Of a DNA stretch of 37,353 nt, positions 1 through 9,069 are shown in pieces. Under the pieces are notes generated by a model, which ran no database searches, was not told where the DNA came from, and saw only the letters and a list, made by a program, of their open reading frames with translations. This DNA is from Alloprevotella tannerae ATCC 51259. Lineage in GTDB: Bacteria > Bacteroidota > Bacteroidia > Bacteroidales > Bacteroidaceae. Both the position numbers and the translations under genes were made by a program. Each line of letters starts with the position of its first letter. The first letter of the stretch is position 1. The stretch spans positions 438,807-476,159 of the forward strand of contig NZ_GG700642.1 of the NCBI RefSeq assembly GCF_000159995.1. The letters are read 5' to 3'.

Positions 1-2
1 GG

Positions 3-443
3 GCCTATCTCTCCTTAGTAACCGATGCCGCTTCACGTCTGATCGTGGGCTGGTGTCTTCATCCGACCCTTGAGAGACAAGGTCCGATGAAAGCCCTCTC
101 TATGGCCATCGATTTCTACAGAAAGTATAATGTCGAACTCTCGCAGCTCATACACCACTCCGACCGCGGCGTGCAATACTGCTGCAATGAGTACGTCGAC
201 AAACTCAAATCTCTTGGAATACAAATAAGTATGACACAAAGCGGAGACCCATTGCACAACGCCCTGGCCGAGAGGATGAACAATACGCTCAAGAACGGAT
301 GGCTCTTCAGTACAGAAGACAAAAGTCTGCAGCAGGTCAGGCGCCTTACAAAGAAAGCCATCGACCTGTACAACACGCTCAGACCGCATCAGAGTCTGCA
401 GATGAGAACGCCAATGGAAGAAGTCGGAAGGTTGACGGCATAA
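3..443 (+). CDS. IS3-family transposase (OrfB, integrase core), 5'-truncated by window edge
   Basis: C-terminal part of a DDE transposase that would catalyse strand transfer of an IS3-type insertion sequence. The frame is open from base 3, so the beginning lies outside the window. Visible rve/integrase landmarks are TDAASRLIVGW near the start, HHSDRGVQY (second catalytic Asp) and the conserved Glu in NALAERMNNTLK, followed by the usual end motif YNTLRPHQSLQMRTP. The first catalytic Asp is expected just upstream of the window. The frame ends in TAA at 441-443 with no frameshift in the visible part, so this copy could be intact. The family call is firm; the exact IS name is not recognised. Confidence 0.9.
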   Translation, partial: AYLSLVTDAASRLIVGWCLHPTLERQGPMKALSMAIDFYRKYNVELSQLIHHSDRGVQYCCNEYVDKLKSLGIQISMTQSGDPLHNALAERMNNTLKNGWLFSTEDKSLQQVRRLTKKAIDLYNTLRPHQSLQMRTPMEEVGRLTA

Positions 444-540
444 CTTCCTCGGCACACATTATTAAGTCAAACAATAAAAGAAGGAGGCAGAAACAACCGC
501 AACAAGAAAATAAAGATTAATTTTGCAATTGGAAGACAAC

Positions 541-650
541 TGTCAACTAATTATGTACTTAAGAAAAGACGGCGACAAGCGTATTTGAACTTAACAAATA
601 AACTTGTCAAAGAAGAATGAAATTAAGAAACCAAAGTTGTCAACTAATTC
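541..650. repeat. Direct repeat TGTCAACTAATT x2, probable right-end zone of the IS3 element
   Basis: The 12-mer TGTCAACTAATT occurs at 541-552 and again at 639-650, both downstream of the transposase stop. Similar words (CTAGGACATTA, TTAGGACATAA) follow. The IS right terminus is probably near one of these copies, but the left end is outside the window, so the terminal inverted repeat cannot be confirmed. No gene is credible between 444 and 1168. Confidence 0.4.
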
Positions 651-662
651 TAGGACATTACA

Positions 663-772
663 TACATCCCCCTTATTAGGACATAAATTCCTACTATGGG
701 GACTTTATTTCCTACCTTTGGTATTTTAATTCCAACCTATAGGAATTATTTTCCCTACCTGTTCGGACAAAA
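663..772. repeat. 22-bp degenerate tandem array, five units
   Basis: Five consecutive 22-base units (663-684, 685-706, 707-728, 729-750, 751-772) share a layout: T-rich start, a CC pair, 5-8 bases, then a GG pair and A/T-rich end. Examples of the core are CCTACTATGGGG, CCTACCTTTGG and CCAACCTATAGG. The units are diverged but the spacing is exact. It lies between the IS3 end and the nucleotidyltransferase gene. The CCTATAGGA core resembles the arrays at 25879 and 34507. Confidence 0.55.
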
Positions 773-1119
773 AATGTACGCCGGCTTATACAAATAAAGC
801 TATATTTAGGCGAAGTTTTCCGCCTTTGCAGGAGCAATTCATGCGGTTGCAAACGTTACATTTATACTCCGCCGTTAATGCACCTACACTCAGCCACGCG
901 ACAACACACGGGCTGTTTTGAAAAGGAAAAAGGGCCACGCACCGACAAACACAACCCCAAACATACGCCCCGCTCCACACAGAAACAACGCATAAACACA
1001 AAAAGAGCGTGCCACAAAAAGCGGTCGCTTCATACGCTTTTTCCATATTCTCCCCTACTTTTTCAAAGCAAAGTCTGAAGAAAGCGGGAAAAATTGATAA
1101 AATTGCACTGAAAAACGCT

Positions 1120-1127
1120 TAACTTTG
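1120..1127 (+). promoter_or_regulatory. Bacteroidetes-type -7 box (TAACTTTG) for the nucleotidyltransferase gene
   Basis: TAACTTTG matches the Bacteroidetes TAnnTTTG -7 consensus and lies about 40 bases before the start codon at 1169. TTG words occur upstream (1094-1096, 1103-1105), but neither sits at the ideal 19-20 base spacing, so the -33 element is uncertain. Confidence 0.5.
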
Positions 1128-1168
1128 CCGTAATATTTAGATTCTTAACAGGCAAACAAGCACATAAA

Positions 1169-2086
1169 ATGATGAAACCTACTCTTTTCTTATTGGCTGC
1201 CGGTATGGGCAGTCGCTACGGAGGCCTCAAGCAGCTCGACGGTTTAGGCCCTCACGGCGAAACTATTATGGACTACTCCATCTACGATGCCATCAATGCA
1301 GGCTTCGGCAAACTCGTTTTCGTGATCCGCAAAGACTTTGAGGAGGCTTTCCGCGAGAAAGTGCTCAGCAAATACGAAGGCCATATCCCCTGCGAACTCG
1401 TGTTTCAATCTATTGATGACTTACCCGAGGGCTTTACCTGCCCGCCGGAGCGCACGAAACCTTGGGGCACTAATCACGCCGTATTGATGGGTGAGCCTGT
1501 AATACACGAGCCTTTTGCCGTGATCAATTGCGACGACTTCTACGACCGCGATGCCTTTCGCGTTATCGCCGATTTCTTAACGCAATTGCCCGAAGGCAGC
1601 AAAGGAACTTACGCGATGGTTGGTTTCCGCTGCGGCAACACGCTGAGCGAAAGCGGCACCGTCTCTCGCGGCGTTTGCGAGAAAGATGAAAACGGACTAT
1701 TGACCTCCGTTGTGGAACGCACGCAAATCAAGCGCATCGATGGAACAATCAAATATCTTGCCGATGATGGAAAAGAATGGGTTCCTTTAGCTGATAACAC
1801 GCCGGTATCTATGAATTTTTGGGGCTTCACGCCCGACTATTTCGCTTACAGCAAGGCCTTCTTTAAGGAGTTTCTAAGTAAGCCGGAGAATATGGAAAAT
1901 CTGAAGAGCGAGTTCTATATCCCGTCGATGGTCGATCATCTGATTCGCCAAGGCGAGGCCACTTGCCGCGTCTTGGATACAACGAGCAAATGGTTCGGTG
2001 TAACTTATCCCGAAGACCGCGACGGCGTTGTCGAGAAGTTCCGCAAACTTCACGAAGCAGGCGTTTATCCCGAAAAACTCTTCTAA
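1169..2086 (+). CDS. Nucleotidyltransferase family protein (sugar-1-phosphate nucleotidyltransferase fold)
   Basis: Protein of 305 residues. The N-terminus carries the nucleotide-binding signature of NTP-transferases, LAAGMGSRYGGLKQ (residues about 9-22), equivalent to GxGxR...K in glucose-1-phosphate uridylyl- and mannose-1-phosphate guanylyltransferases. A metal-binding type motif NCDDFYDRDAF lies near residue 119. Such enzymes join NTP and a sugar or alcohol phosphate to make an activated precursor for cell-envelope polymers; the substrate cannot be told from sequence. ATG codons at 1169 and 1172 are both possible starts. The gene stands alone between a TAACTTTG promoter and a hairpin, so it is probably monocistronic. 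Confidence 0.85.
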   Translation: MMKPTLFLLAAGMGSRYGGLKQLDGLGPHGETIMDYSIYDAINAGFGKLVFVIRKDFEEAFREKVLSKYEGHIPCELVFQSIDDLPEGFTCPPERTKPWGTNHAVLMGEPVIHEPFAVINCDDFYDRDAFRVIADFLTQLPEGSKGTYAMVGFRCGNTLSESGTVSRGVCEKDENGLLTSVVERTQIKRIDGTIKYLADDGKEWVPLADNTPVSMNFWGFTPDYFAYSKAFFKEFLSKPENMENLKSEFYIPSMVDHLIRQGEATCRVLDTTSKWFGVTYPEDRDGVVEKFRKLHEAGVYPEKLF

Positions 2087-2093
2087 GTTGAGT

Positions 2094-2155
2094 ACAACAA
2101 AAGCACTGCGCCCCTCCTGACCGATGAGGTCGAGGGGCCTGTGGCTTGTTGTTTT
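2094..2155 (+). terminator. Hairpin after the nucleotidyltransferase gene
   Basis: Inner stem GCCCCTC (2110-2116) pairs with GAGGGGC (2132-2138). An outer stem of ACAACA/AGC and GCTTGTTGT extends it, followed by GTTTT. It starts 8 bases after the stop codon, as expected of a terminator. Confidence 0.55.
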
Positions 2156-2192
2156 ACGACACACACATTATATAATATAGGCTCACACGCTT

Positions 2193-3095
2193 ATGCAAAA
2201 ACCTCAAAGGCCACCTCGTCTCGTTCGTCCCAACTCTTTGCGCGCTTGGTGGCTGGCCGCCCGCCCCAAGACGCTCTCGGCCGCACTGATGCCCATTGTG
2301 GCGGCATCGGCCTTTGCCTTTACGAAAGATTCGTTTAATTGGCAGCCGGCCCTACTCTGCATTCTCTTTGCAACCTTAATGCAGATCGCAGCCAACTTCA
2401 TCAATGACCTCATCGACTTCCGTCGTGGGACGGACGGCGCAGAGCGACTCGGTCCTGAGCGTGCTTGCGCACAAGGCTGGATTAAGCCTATAGATATGCG
2501 CATCGGCATTGCGCTAGTGCTGTTTCCGGCTTGTATGGTTGGCCTCTGCCTTTTGCCTTTCGGCGGCTTGCCTTTAATTCTGATCGGATTAGCCTGCGTC
2601 TTGTTTGCTTTTCTCTATACGGCGCTGCTGAGCTATTGCGGGTTTGGCGATATGTTGGTTTATGTTTTCTTTGGCTTCGTACCGGTCTGCTGCACTTACT
2701 ATGTAGAGGCCGGAGATGTCTTACCGGAAATCTTCTTATTAGGCGCCGGCTGCGGACTGGTCATAGATACGCTGCTCGTCTTAAACAATTATCGAGATCG
2801 AACAACGGATCGCGTAGCCGGCAAACATACGCTGATCGTCATTTTCGGGGAGCGTTTTGGCAGTTTATTCTATTTCGGTCAAGGCCTCATCGGTTGCGCC
2901 TGCATCAGTGGTGCTTTTGCTTTCAACGGCCGCTGGTCAGCCTTACTACCGCTGCTTTATATTCCCTTCCACATCGCTACGTGGCGAGAAATGGTTCGGA
3001 TCAATCAAGGCCGAGCGCTGAATAAGATTCTGGGAAAGACGTCGCGCAATATGATCTTACTGACGCTGCTGACGGCCTTAACAGCCTTTCTTTGA
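2193..3095 (+). CDS. menA: 1,4-dihydroxy-2-naphthoate polyprenyltransferase (MenA), UbiA superfamily
   Basis: Membrane enzyme of 300 residues that attaches a polyprenyl chain to 1,4-dihydroxy-2-naphthoate in menaquinone synthesis. The MenA-type start RPKTLSAALMP is followed by the first Asp-rich prenyl-diphosphate site in ANFINDLIDFRRGTD (about residues 67-81) and the GPERACAQGWI segment. The second Asp site is NNYRDRTTDRVAGKHT (about 198-213). The remainder is a run of hydrophobic helices typical of UbiA proteins. Its last 18 bases overlap the convergent phosphoesterase gene. The UbiA call is certain; MenA rather than another UbiA member rests on RPKT and the NNYRD...D...GK motif. Confidence 0.88.
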   Translation: MQKPQRPPRLVRPNSLRAWWLAARPKTLSAALMPIVAASAFAFTKDSFNWQPALLCILFATLMQIAANFINDLIDFRRGTDGAERLGPERACAQGWIKPIDMRIGIALVLFPACMVGLCLLPFGGLPLILIGLACVLFAFLYTALLSYCGFGDMLVYVFFGFVPVCCTYYVEAGDVLPEIFLLGAGCGLVIDTLLVLNNYRDRTTDRVAGKHTLIVIFGERFGSLFYFGQGLIGCACISGAFAFNGRWSALLPLLYIPFHIATWREMVRINQGRALNKILGKTSRNMILLTLLTALTAFL

Positions 3096-3593
3096 CGCCG
3101 ACCTTTCTCCCAACTCAATCACCTCTATATTCTCAAAGCGCTTACCCTCGACCGTGAAGCGAACAAGCGTGCGCACCTGCTGCCAACCCTGAATGCCGGC
3201 CGCACCCGGATTGATATGCAGGCAGGAAAGCGTAGGATCGTATTGTATCTTCAAGATATGCGAATGGCCCGATATGAAAAGGTCAGGCGGCGAAGCGTAA
3301 AGCCGGGCAGCGATGCTGCGATCATAATGACCGGGATAGCCTCCGATGTGCTTAATTAAGACATCGGCGTCTTCACACTTGAAGCGCAAAATCTGCGGAT
3401 ACATTCTTCTCAAATCACCTCCGTCGCAATTGCCGCAAACGGCTTGCAGCGGAGCTATTTCATTGAGCTTTTCGGCCAACGCAACCGAACAAATATCTCC
3501 CGCGTGCCATATTTCATCACACTCAGAAAAGTATTCCGCATAGCGATCATCCCAATAGCTATGCGTATCGCTTAGAAGTCCGATGCGCGTCAT
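3078..3593 (-). CDS. YfcE/MJ0936-type metallophosphoesterase
   Basis: Calcineurin-like phosphoesterase of 171 residues, a small single-domain cytoplasmic enzyme that uses two divalent metals. All family motifs are visible in order: SDTH (residues 8-11), HAGDI (about 31-35), GNCD (about 54-57), the histidine in IKHIGG (about 80-85) and GHSH (about 109-112). The natural substrate is unknown; relatives cleave phosphodiesters such as bis-pNPP or cyclic nucleotides in vitro. Its ATG overlaps the stop of the upstream kinase-like gene (ATGA), so the two are translationally coupled. The 3' end overlaps menA tail to tail by 18 bases. Confidence 0.88.
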   Translation of the reverse strand: MTRIGLLSDTHSYWDDRYAEYFSECDEIWHAGDICSVALAEKLNEIAPLQAVCGNCDGGDLRRMYPQILRFKCEDADVLIKHIGGYPGHYDRSIAARLYASPPDLFISGHSHILKIQYDPTLSCLHINPGAAGIQGWQQVRTLVRFTVEGKRFENIEVIELGERSASKKGC

Positions 3594-4237
3594 TCGTCCG
3601 TCGCCTTTTTGGGCGCATCGGAGAGCGCCAAGCGCTGCTCTACGAAATGGCGAATCACCTCAGCCGTCCCCTCATAACCCAAGACGCCTGAATTGAGACA
3701 AAGATCGTAAGAAGCAGCTTCGCCCCAGGTCTTCGGACTATAAAAGTTATAGAAATCAGCCCGCTTGTTGTCTACACTTTCAAGCAAACGGCGCGCCTGC
3801 TTCTCCGTCATGTTGCGCCGTTGGCAAATACAGCGAACGCGCTCCTCCAAATCAGCTGAAATGAAAACACTGACCAGTTGCGCGTGGTCTCGCAATACGT
3901 AGTCGGCGGCGCGGCCTATGAAGAGGCAACTCTCTTTGGCAGCGGCCTTGCGTATAGCGTCGCTCTGCAACTTAAAGAGTTTTTCATCGCTCAACTGATT
4001 AACGTAATAGTCGCCCGCACCAATAATCGGCGAAAGGCTGTGCCAGGCGTGACTAATAAAGCCTTTCTTCTCATCCTTCCTTTCAAAGATGGCCTCATCA
4101 TAGCCGCTTTCGTGCGCAGCTATGGTTAATATTTCACGATCAAAGTATTTGATGTCGAGCTGTTCGGCTAACAAGCGTCCGATACGGCGGCCGCCGCTGC
4201 CGAGTTGGCGACCAATGGTGATAACGTAAGGTTTCAT
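3590..4237 (-). CDS. Cytidylate kinase-like family protein (Cytidylate_kin2)
   Basis: P-loop kinase-like protein of 215 residues. The start chosen is the ATG at 4237 (MKPYVITIGRQ); an upstream in-frame start at 4327 would lie inside the MATE gene and adds 30 residues of no family character. The nucleotide-binding loop is GRQLGSGGRRIG (residues 8-19), followed by the YFDREIL segment and the lid-like arginines in QRRNMTEKQARR. The family resembles CMP kinase, but the true cmk of the cell is usually a separate gene, so the substrate is unproved. It is the middle gene of a leftward operon: 22 bases after the MATE gene and a 4-base overlap with the phosphoesterase gene. Confidence 0.82.
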   Translation of the reverse strand: MKPYVITIGRQLGSGGRRIGRLLAEQLDIKYFDREILTIAAHESGYDEAIFERKDEKKGFISHAWHSLSPIIGAGDYYVNQLSDEKLFKLQSDAIRKAAAKESCLFIGRAADYVLRDHAQLVSVFISADLEERVRCICQRRNMTEKQARRLLESVDNKRADFYNFYSPKTWGEAASYDLCLNSGVLGYEGTAEVIRHFVEQRLALSDAPKKATDE

Positions 4238-4259
4238 AAGGGTTAAGAATAGATCAATG

Positions 4260-5723
4260 TTATTGCGTGATTGTTTTTTCTGCGAGAATGCGCCTAAACT
4301 TTTTGACTTGCCACGCTTGCAGCGCAATGGCTATCAGGAAAGCCATCGTGTCTGCCACAGGCATCGAATACCAAACGCCATCGACGGGATTGTCGAACGA
4401 GCGCGGAAACAGGAAGAGCAAAGGCACGAGGAAGAGCAATTGGCGCGTGAGCGAGAGGAAGATGCTTTTGCCCGTCTGCCCTATACTTTGGAGAAAAGCA
4501 GTTGTGATTATCTGAATGCCTACCAACGGAAATGTGAAAGTCATAATGCGCAAGCCGTGGGCGGCCTCCTCAATCAGTTGCGGCGAACCTTTTGCAAAGA
4601 GCGTCACGAGCGGCGTAGCGAAGAAGAAGTAAATACAAAAAGAGATGAAAGTTATGACCGTGGCAAACAAGCCGGCTTTCTTCAGCACCTCGATCAAGCG
4701 ATCGTAACGCTTTGCTCCATAATTGAAGCCGGCAATGGGTTGCATACCTTGGTTAAGGCCTATGGTCAGCATCACGGCAAAAAGAATCAGTCGATTGGCA
4801 ATGCCATAACTGCCCACGGCAACGTCGCCGCCCACGCCGGTCTCTGCGCCATAAAGCGTCATGCTGCGCGTAATGATGATGGCCACAAGGCAGGCGCAGA
4901 GATTGATCAAGAATTGAGGCAGACCGATCGTAAGCGCTTTAAAGATGATGCGCCCACTGATGTTTGGACGCTCAAATCGCAGATGGACCAAGTTGGTTTT
5001 GTCTGTAAACAAATAGAATTGGCGGCAGAGCATCAAGAATTGAGCGCAGACGGTGGCTGTCGCCGCGCCGCGTATCCCCCAATGGAAGACAAAAATAAAG
5101 AGTGGTGCAAGCAAACAGTTGGCCACGACCGTCCCAATCGTTGAAAGCATAGCCTCTCGAGGCCGATTGGTCGAGCGAAGCAGGGCATTCATACCCAAAT
5201 AGAGGTGAGTAATGACATTGCCGCAAAGGATTACGGTCATAAAATCGCGCGCCGGCCCGAGCGTGACGTCACTCGCGCCAAAGAAGCGCAGGATGGGCGT
5301 GAGAAACACTTGCAGCAGGATGCCTAAACCTAAACCCATCACGACGTTCATAAAGAGAACGTTGCCTAAAATATCTTGTGCCGTGCGATAGTCTTTTTGC
5401 CCGAGGCGCACGGACATCAGCGTAGCGCCACCAACGCCTACCATAGCACCAAAAGCTGCCCCCAAAGCCATCAAAGGTCCTGTCAGTGCGAGGCCCATAA
5501 TAGCTTCCGGACCAACGCCCTGCCCGATAAAAATACCGTCGATAATATTATAGAGCGACGAAGCAGCCATAGCGGTAATGGCCGGCAAGGCATACTGCAA
5601 GAGCAAGCGGCCTATGGGTTTCTCGCCCAATTCGTTGAGCCGCTTTTTACCGGGTTCTACCACCTCGGACTCTTCTTCCGACGCGGCAGGTTGCGCTGCT
5701 ATCGTTTGCGACTTGTCTTTCAT
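4260..5723 (-). CDS. MATE family multidrug/cation exporter
   Basis: Integral membrane protein of 487 residues with about twelve hydrophobic helices. After a polar, Glu-rich N-terminal tail of about 35 residues comes the MATE opening GRLLLQYALPAITAMAASSL, with the family-like segments NIIDGIFIGQGVG and NALLRSTNRPREAM. MATE proteins export cationic drugs or metabolites using a Na+ or H+ gradient; the Na+ pump candidate HppA at 26594 could contribute to such a gradient (inference). It heads an operon with the kinase-like and phosphoesterase genes. A good promoter lies at 5834-5864, leaving a leader of about 100 bases. Confidence 0.9.
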   Translation of the reverse strand: MKDKSQTIAAQPAASEEESEVVEPGKKRLNELGEKPIGRLLLQYALPAITAMAASSLYNIIDGIFIGQGVGPEAIMGLALTGPLMALGAAFGAMVGVGGATLMSVRLGQKDYRTAQDILGNVLFMNVVMGLGLGILLQVFLTPILRFFGASDVTLGPARDFMTVILCGNVITHLYLGMNALLRSTNRPREAMLSTIGTVVANCLLAPLFIFVFHWGIRGAATATVCAQFLMLCRQFYLFTDKTNLVHLRFERPNISGRIIFKALTIGLPQFLINLCACLVAIIITRSMTLYGAETGVGGDVAVGSYGIANRLILFAVMLTIGLNQGMQPIAGFNYGAKRYDRLIEVLKKAGLFATVITFISFCIYFFFATPLVTLFAKGSPQLIEEAAHGLRIMTFTFPLVGIQIITTAFLQSIGQTGKSIFLSLTRQLLFLVPLLFLFPRSFDNPVDGVWYSMPVADTMAFLIAIALQAWQVKKFRRILAEKTITQ

Positions 5724-5833
5724 TTTTCAATTAAAATCTTTGGATGCCGACAAGTCGGTATCGGTCTGTCTTCAAGCATCGTTTTGCTCGTCGAAAGCGC
5801 ACCGTCTACAGCCTTGCACGTGCTATACTCATG

Positions 5834-5864
5834 CAAAGTTAGGCCTTGGCGAGAAAAACGACAA
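5834..5864 (-). promoter_or_regulatory. Promoter of the MATE operon
   Basis: On the minus strand, TTG (5864-5862), 20 bases, then TAACTTTG (5841-5834) fit the Bacteroidetes -33/-7 consensus. Transcription would start near 5828, about 105 bases before the MATE start codon. Confidence 0.6.
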
Positions 5865-6047
5865 GGAAAACGAAGGAAGAAATTAAAAAAAACAAGTCGG
5901 CGCTGCTTTTACGAAAGGATTTTTTCTTATCGCCGGTCAAACGAACCTGTCGATCTATGCCGCGAGTCTTATTTTACGATCATTATACACTCATTTTCTG
6001 CTCGTTATGTCTCTCTTCTGAATATACGTCGACTGAGATTCGTTTCG

Positions 6048-6152
6048 TTTGGCGCCGGCAAACGATAGTTTGGTGCCGGCAAACGATAGTTTGGTGCCGG
6101 CAAACGATAGTTTGGCCTTGGCAAACCATTGTTTGCTACCAGCAAACAATAA
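6048..6152. repeat. 21-bp tandem array, five units (GTTTG-N7-CAAAC hairpin type)
   Basis: Units at 6048-6068, 6069-6089, 6090-6110, 6111-6131 and 6132-6152. Units 2 and 3 are identical (TTTGGTGCCGGCAAACGATA plus G), unit 1 differs at one base, and units 4-5 are diverged. Each contains GTTTG and CAAAC separated by seven bases, so each can form a small hairpin. Because 21 is a multiple of three, the array reads through as QTIV-type peptides, but no credible gene uses it. It lies in the 824-base gap between the 3' end of maeB and the MATE promoter. A second array of the same family is at 19405-19488. Confidence 0.85.
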
Positions 6153-6401
6153 GCAGGTCGAATAAAAGGCATAGCATGACAAGTACTGAAAGGAACGGAA
6201 TGCGACGAAGATGATTGGCTGCACAGACGTCCGTTCACCTTCGTCGGTCGGCATTTAGCAAAAAGGAGAGGGAAAAGAAAACAAGCCTTACCGGCTGACT
6301 GTCATTTGAAACTTAAAAGAAAAATTTCAGTTCGAACAAAACGGGGAATAGGCGCAGGAGGCGAGCTTTTCGGGACAAAAGGTGAGGCCATCATAAACGA
6401 A

Positions 6402-6443
6402 GACTCTCTGAGTAAGCTTTATGCAAAGCCTACTCGGAGAGTC
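6402..6443 (-). terminator. Long hairpin downstream of maeB
   Basis: GACTCTC(T)GAGTA...GCTTT pairs with AAAGC...TACTC(G)GAGAGTC, giving a stem of roughly 18 pairs with few mismatches around a short loop. It lies about 105 bases beyond the maeB stop. There is no clear U-tract, so it may be a transcript-stabilising 3' structure instead of an intrinsic terminator. Confidence 0.5.
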
Positions 6444-6547
6444 AGTTCAAAAAGCGTGGTCAGGCGCATCGCAGTGCCACATCTTCGACTACGCGCTTGC
6501 GATGAGGCTAACGATCGGCCGATGTGAGGCAGGTGCTTCCTGCAAGC

Positions 6548-8842
6548 TTAACCTTCGCTTGTATTGTAGTGCGCTTGCACTGTTGCGTCGAGCACGGCGA
6601 TGGCCGTGACGTTGACGATGTCGCGCACGTCGGCCTCAAAGTCGGTAAAGTGGATCGCCTTGTTCAAACCAATCTGAATCGGCCCGATTACTTCACCTTC
6701 GTCGGCCATACTCTTAGCTATTTTGTAAGCTGCGTTAGCTGCGCTCAATGATTGGAAGATGAGCGTATTGACATCTTGATCCTTGAGACGCGTAAACGGA
6801 TACTTCTCATCGCGTAATTCGCGATCGAGCGCGAAGTTTACTTGCATTTCGCCGTCGATAGCCAATTCGGGATATTCCTTTTGCATACGTTCTACGACGC
6901 GATGGACAACTGCCGGTTTTCCATCCTCATCGCTGCCAAAATTTGAATAGGATATCATCGCCATAGCCGGAGTTCGATTGAAGAAGCGTACGCCGGAAGC
7001 GGCCAAACGGGCGAGGTCGTAAAGGGCATGCTCGTCGGGGTCGCGATTGATCAAGGTGTCGCCGAAGAAGCAGATGCCATTCTTAGAGGAAACCAAGTGG
7101 AGGGCGCCGAAATGCTCATAGCCGGGACGGATTCCTATAACTTCTTTGGCCGCTTGAATAGTCCCCGCATAGCGCGTATAAAGTCCGGTGATAAAAGCAT
7201 CAGCATCGCCCGTCTCCACCATCATCATACCGAAATAATTTCGCTCAAACATTTTGTCGCGCGCAACCTCTAAGTTAAATCCTTCGCGTTCGCGCTTCTG
7301 CGCAAGAATCTTTGCGTAACGCAAACGGCGCTCTGACTCGGAATTATCTCGCAAGTTGACGAGCTCACATCCGTCCAAGTTTAATTCAAGTTCGTCGGCA
7401 ATGCGCTTAATCTCCTCTTCGTTGCCCAACAAAACGGGATGGCAGAAGCCTTCTTCTTTAGCTTGTACGGCAGCTTGCAGCATTTTTGGATGAGAACCTT
7501 CAGCAAAGACAACGCGCTTCGGATGGAGGCGTACCGTCTCAAACAGGTTTTGCGTAAACTTCGTCTCTTGGCCCATCAATTCGCGAAGGCGTTGACGATA
7601 GGCCTTCCAGTCGGTAATGGGCGTGCGAGCTACGCCGCTATCCATCGCAGCTTTGGCCACAGCCATCGAAACTTCTGTGATGAGGCGGGGATCGACGGGT
7701 TTCGGAATGAAATATCCGGGGCCAAAGGTAAGGTGGCGCACTTGGTAAGCGCGATTGACGATATCGGGAACGGGACGGCGGGCCAACTCGGCAATAGCTC
7801 GCACGGCGGCCATCTTCATTTCTTCGTTGATGGCGCGAGCTGCTGTGTCTAAAGCGCCGCGGAAGATGTAAGGAAAGCCGAGTACGTTGTTGATTTGATT
7901 GGGATAATCGGTGCGGCCCGTACTCATCAAGACGTCAGGACGGGCTTCAATGGCGTCTTCGTAAGTGATTTCGGGCTGCGGATTAGCCAAAGCAAAAACA
8001 ATTGGGCGCTCGGCCATCGTGCGAACCATATCTTTGGAAAGAACATTGCCTTTGGAAAGGCCGACAAAGACATCTGCGCCTTGAATAGCCTCTGCTAAGG
8101 TGTGCACATCGCGGCGAGAGGTGGCAAATTCCTTCTTTTGCTCAGTCAAATTTGCACGATCGTCAGTGATAACGCCTTTAGAGTCGAGCATAATAATGTT
8201 CTCTTTGCGCGCACCAAAAGCACAATACAAGCGCGTACAAGAGATTGCCGACGCGCCGGCGCCATTTACGACGATTTTAACCTCTTCTATTTTTTTATTA
8301 GCCACGATGAGGGCATTCAAAAGTCCGGCGCAGGAAATGATAGCTGTGCCGTGCTGGTCATCATGCATTACCGGAATGTCCAATTCTTCCTTCAAGCGGC
8401 GCTCGATTTCAAAACATTCGGGCGCTTTAATGTCTTCAAGGTTAATGCCACCAAACGTTGGGGCAATGGCTTTCACGGCCTGAATGAATTTCTCCGGATC
8501 CTTCTCGTCTACTTCTATGTCGAAAGCGTCGACACCTGCGTAGATTTTGAACAAAAGGCTCTTCCCCTCCATCACGGGCTTACCGGCCATCGCGCCGATG
8601 TCGCCCAAACCGAGCACGGCTGTACCATTGGAAATCACAGCTACGAGATTGCCTTTGTTAGTGTATTTATAGACGTCGTGGGCTTCATTCTGAATTTCCA
8701 AACACGGCTCTGCAACGCCCGGAGAATAGGCCAGAGAAAGATCGGTCTGCGTCCGGTAAGGCTTAGTCGGGACAATTTCTATCTTTCCCGGCTTCCCCAT
8801 CGTGTGGTAGCGAAGTGCTGCCTCTTTAGTTATCTTTACCAT
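6548..8842 (-). CDS. maeB: NADP-dependent malic enzyme with C-terminal phosphotransacetylase-like domain (MaeB type)
   Basis: Large cytoplasmic enzyme of 764 residues that oxidatively decarboxylates malate to pyruvate and CO2 with reduction of NAD(P). The malic enzyme half (about 1-430) shows the catalytic Tyr in [10 protein letters not shown] (39), the Lys in MEGKSLLFK (94), metal ligands in [11 protein letters not shown] (Glu136, Asp137) and MHDDQHGTA (Asp161/162), and the dinucleotide loop [11 protein letters not shown] (about 191-201). Residues about 435-764 form a PTA_PTB domain ([16 protein letters not shown] and [11 protein letters not shown]-type segments), which in MaeB proteins is regulatory, classically sensing acetyl-CoA, and is usually not catalytic. 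Length is normal for the fusion. It appears monocistronic with a TATCTTTG box upstream. Confidence 0.95.
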   Translation of the reverse strand: MVKITKEAALRYHTMGKPGKIEIVPTKPYRTQTDLSLAYSPGVAEPCLEIQNEAHDVYKYTNKGNLVAVISNGTAVLGLGDIGAMAGKPVMEGKSLLFKIYAGVDAFDIEVDEKDPEKFIQAVKAIAPTFGGINLEDIKAPECFEIERRLKEELDIPVMHDDQHGTAIISCAGLLNALIVANKKIEEVKIVVNGAGASAISCTRLYCAFGARKENIIMLDSKGVITDDRANLTEQKKEFATSRRDVHTLAEAIQGADVFVGLSKGNVLSKDMVRTMAERPIVFALANPQPEITYEDAIEARPDVLMSTGRTDYPNQINNVLGFPYIFRGALDTAARAINEEMKMAAVRAIAELARRPVPDIVNRAYQVRHLTFGPGYFIPKPVDPRLITEVSMAVAKAAMDSGVARTPITDWKAYRQRLRELMGQETKFTQNLFETVRLHPKRVVFAEGSHPKMLQAAVQAKEEGFCHPVLLGNEEEIKRIADELELNLDGCELVNLRDNSESERRLRYAKILAQKREREGFNLEVARDKMFERNYFGMMMVETGDADAFITGLYTRYAGTIQAAKEVIGIRPGYEHFGALHLVSSKNGICFFGDTLINRDPDEHALYDLARLAASGVRFFNRTPAMAMISYSNFGSDEDGKPAVVHRVVERMQKEYPELAIDGEMQVNFALDRELRDEKYPFTRLKDQDVNTLIFQSLSAANAAYKIAKSMADEGEVIGPIQIGLNKAIHFTDFEADVRDIVNVTAIAVLDATVQAHYNTSEG

Positions 8843-8899
8843 TTTCCTATTGCTTTTATTTGTAAGGATATTTCCTAAATTCGTGTTATCTACTTAGAG

Positions 8900-8907
8900 C
8901 AAAGATA
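8900..8907 (-). promoter_or_regulatory. -7 box (TATCTTTG) upstream of maeB
   Basis: The reverse complement reads TATCTTTG, an exact TAnnTTTG match about 60 bases before the maeB start. No TTG sits at the proper distance upstream, so the -33 element is not seen. Confidence 0.5.
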
Positions 8908-9069
8908 CGGCTTAAACTTGAATATTGTTCATTGTGAAAGATCTTTTATCGCGGACAACCGTCATTTTATAGAGGATATTCGTTTATTCATTCCACTTTA
9001 TTTGCATTTGGCAAGTATGACGTGCAATTTAGAGTGACGATTTTCGATCTGGGCTCAAGAAGCACTCAC

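Noticed and set aside
786-1078. Short frames on both strands between the IS3 end and the nucleotidyltransferase gene
   Set aside because: Cys/Val or Lys/His-rich low-complexity translations, overlapping each other, with no start signals.
4257-5144. 295-codon plus-strand frame
   Set aside because: It is antisense to the clear MATE gene and has no recognisable protein features.
6048-6152. CRISPR array
   Set aside because: The repeat is the whole period (21 bp); there are no unique spacers, repeats are too short and no cas genes are near. The same applies to the other arrays.
6005-6238. Reading frames across the 21-bp array giving repeated QTIVW or APNYRLP peptides
   Set aside because: The repeat unit is a multiple of three, so all frames that lack a stop read through. 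Flanking codons have no protein character and the second array at 19405 gives the same artefact.
8102-8878. 258-codon plus-strand frame
   Set aside because: Antisense to the N-terminal half of maeB, with no protein family character.
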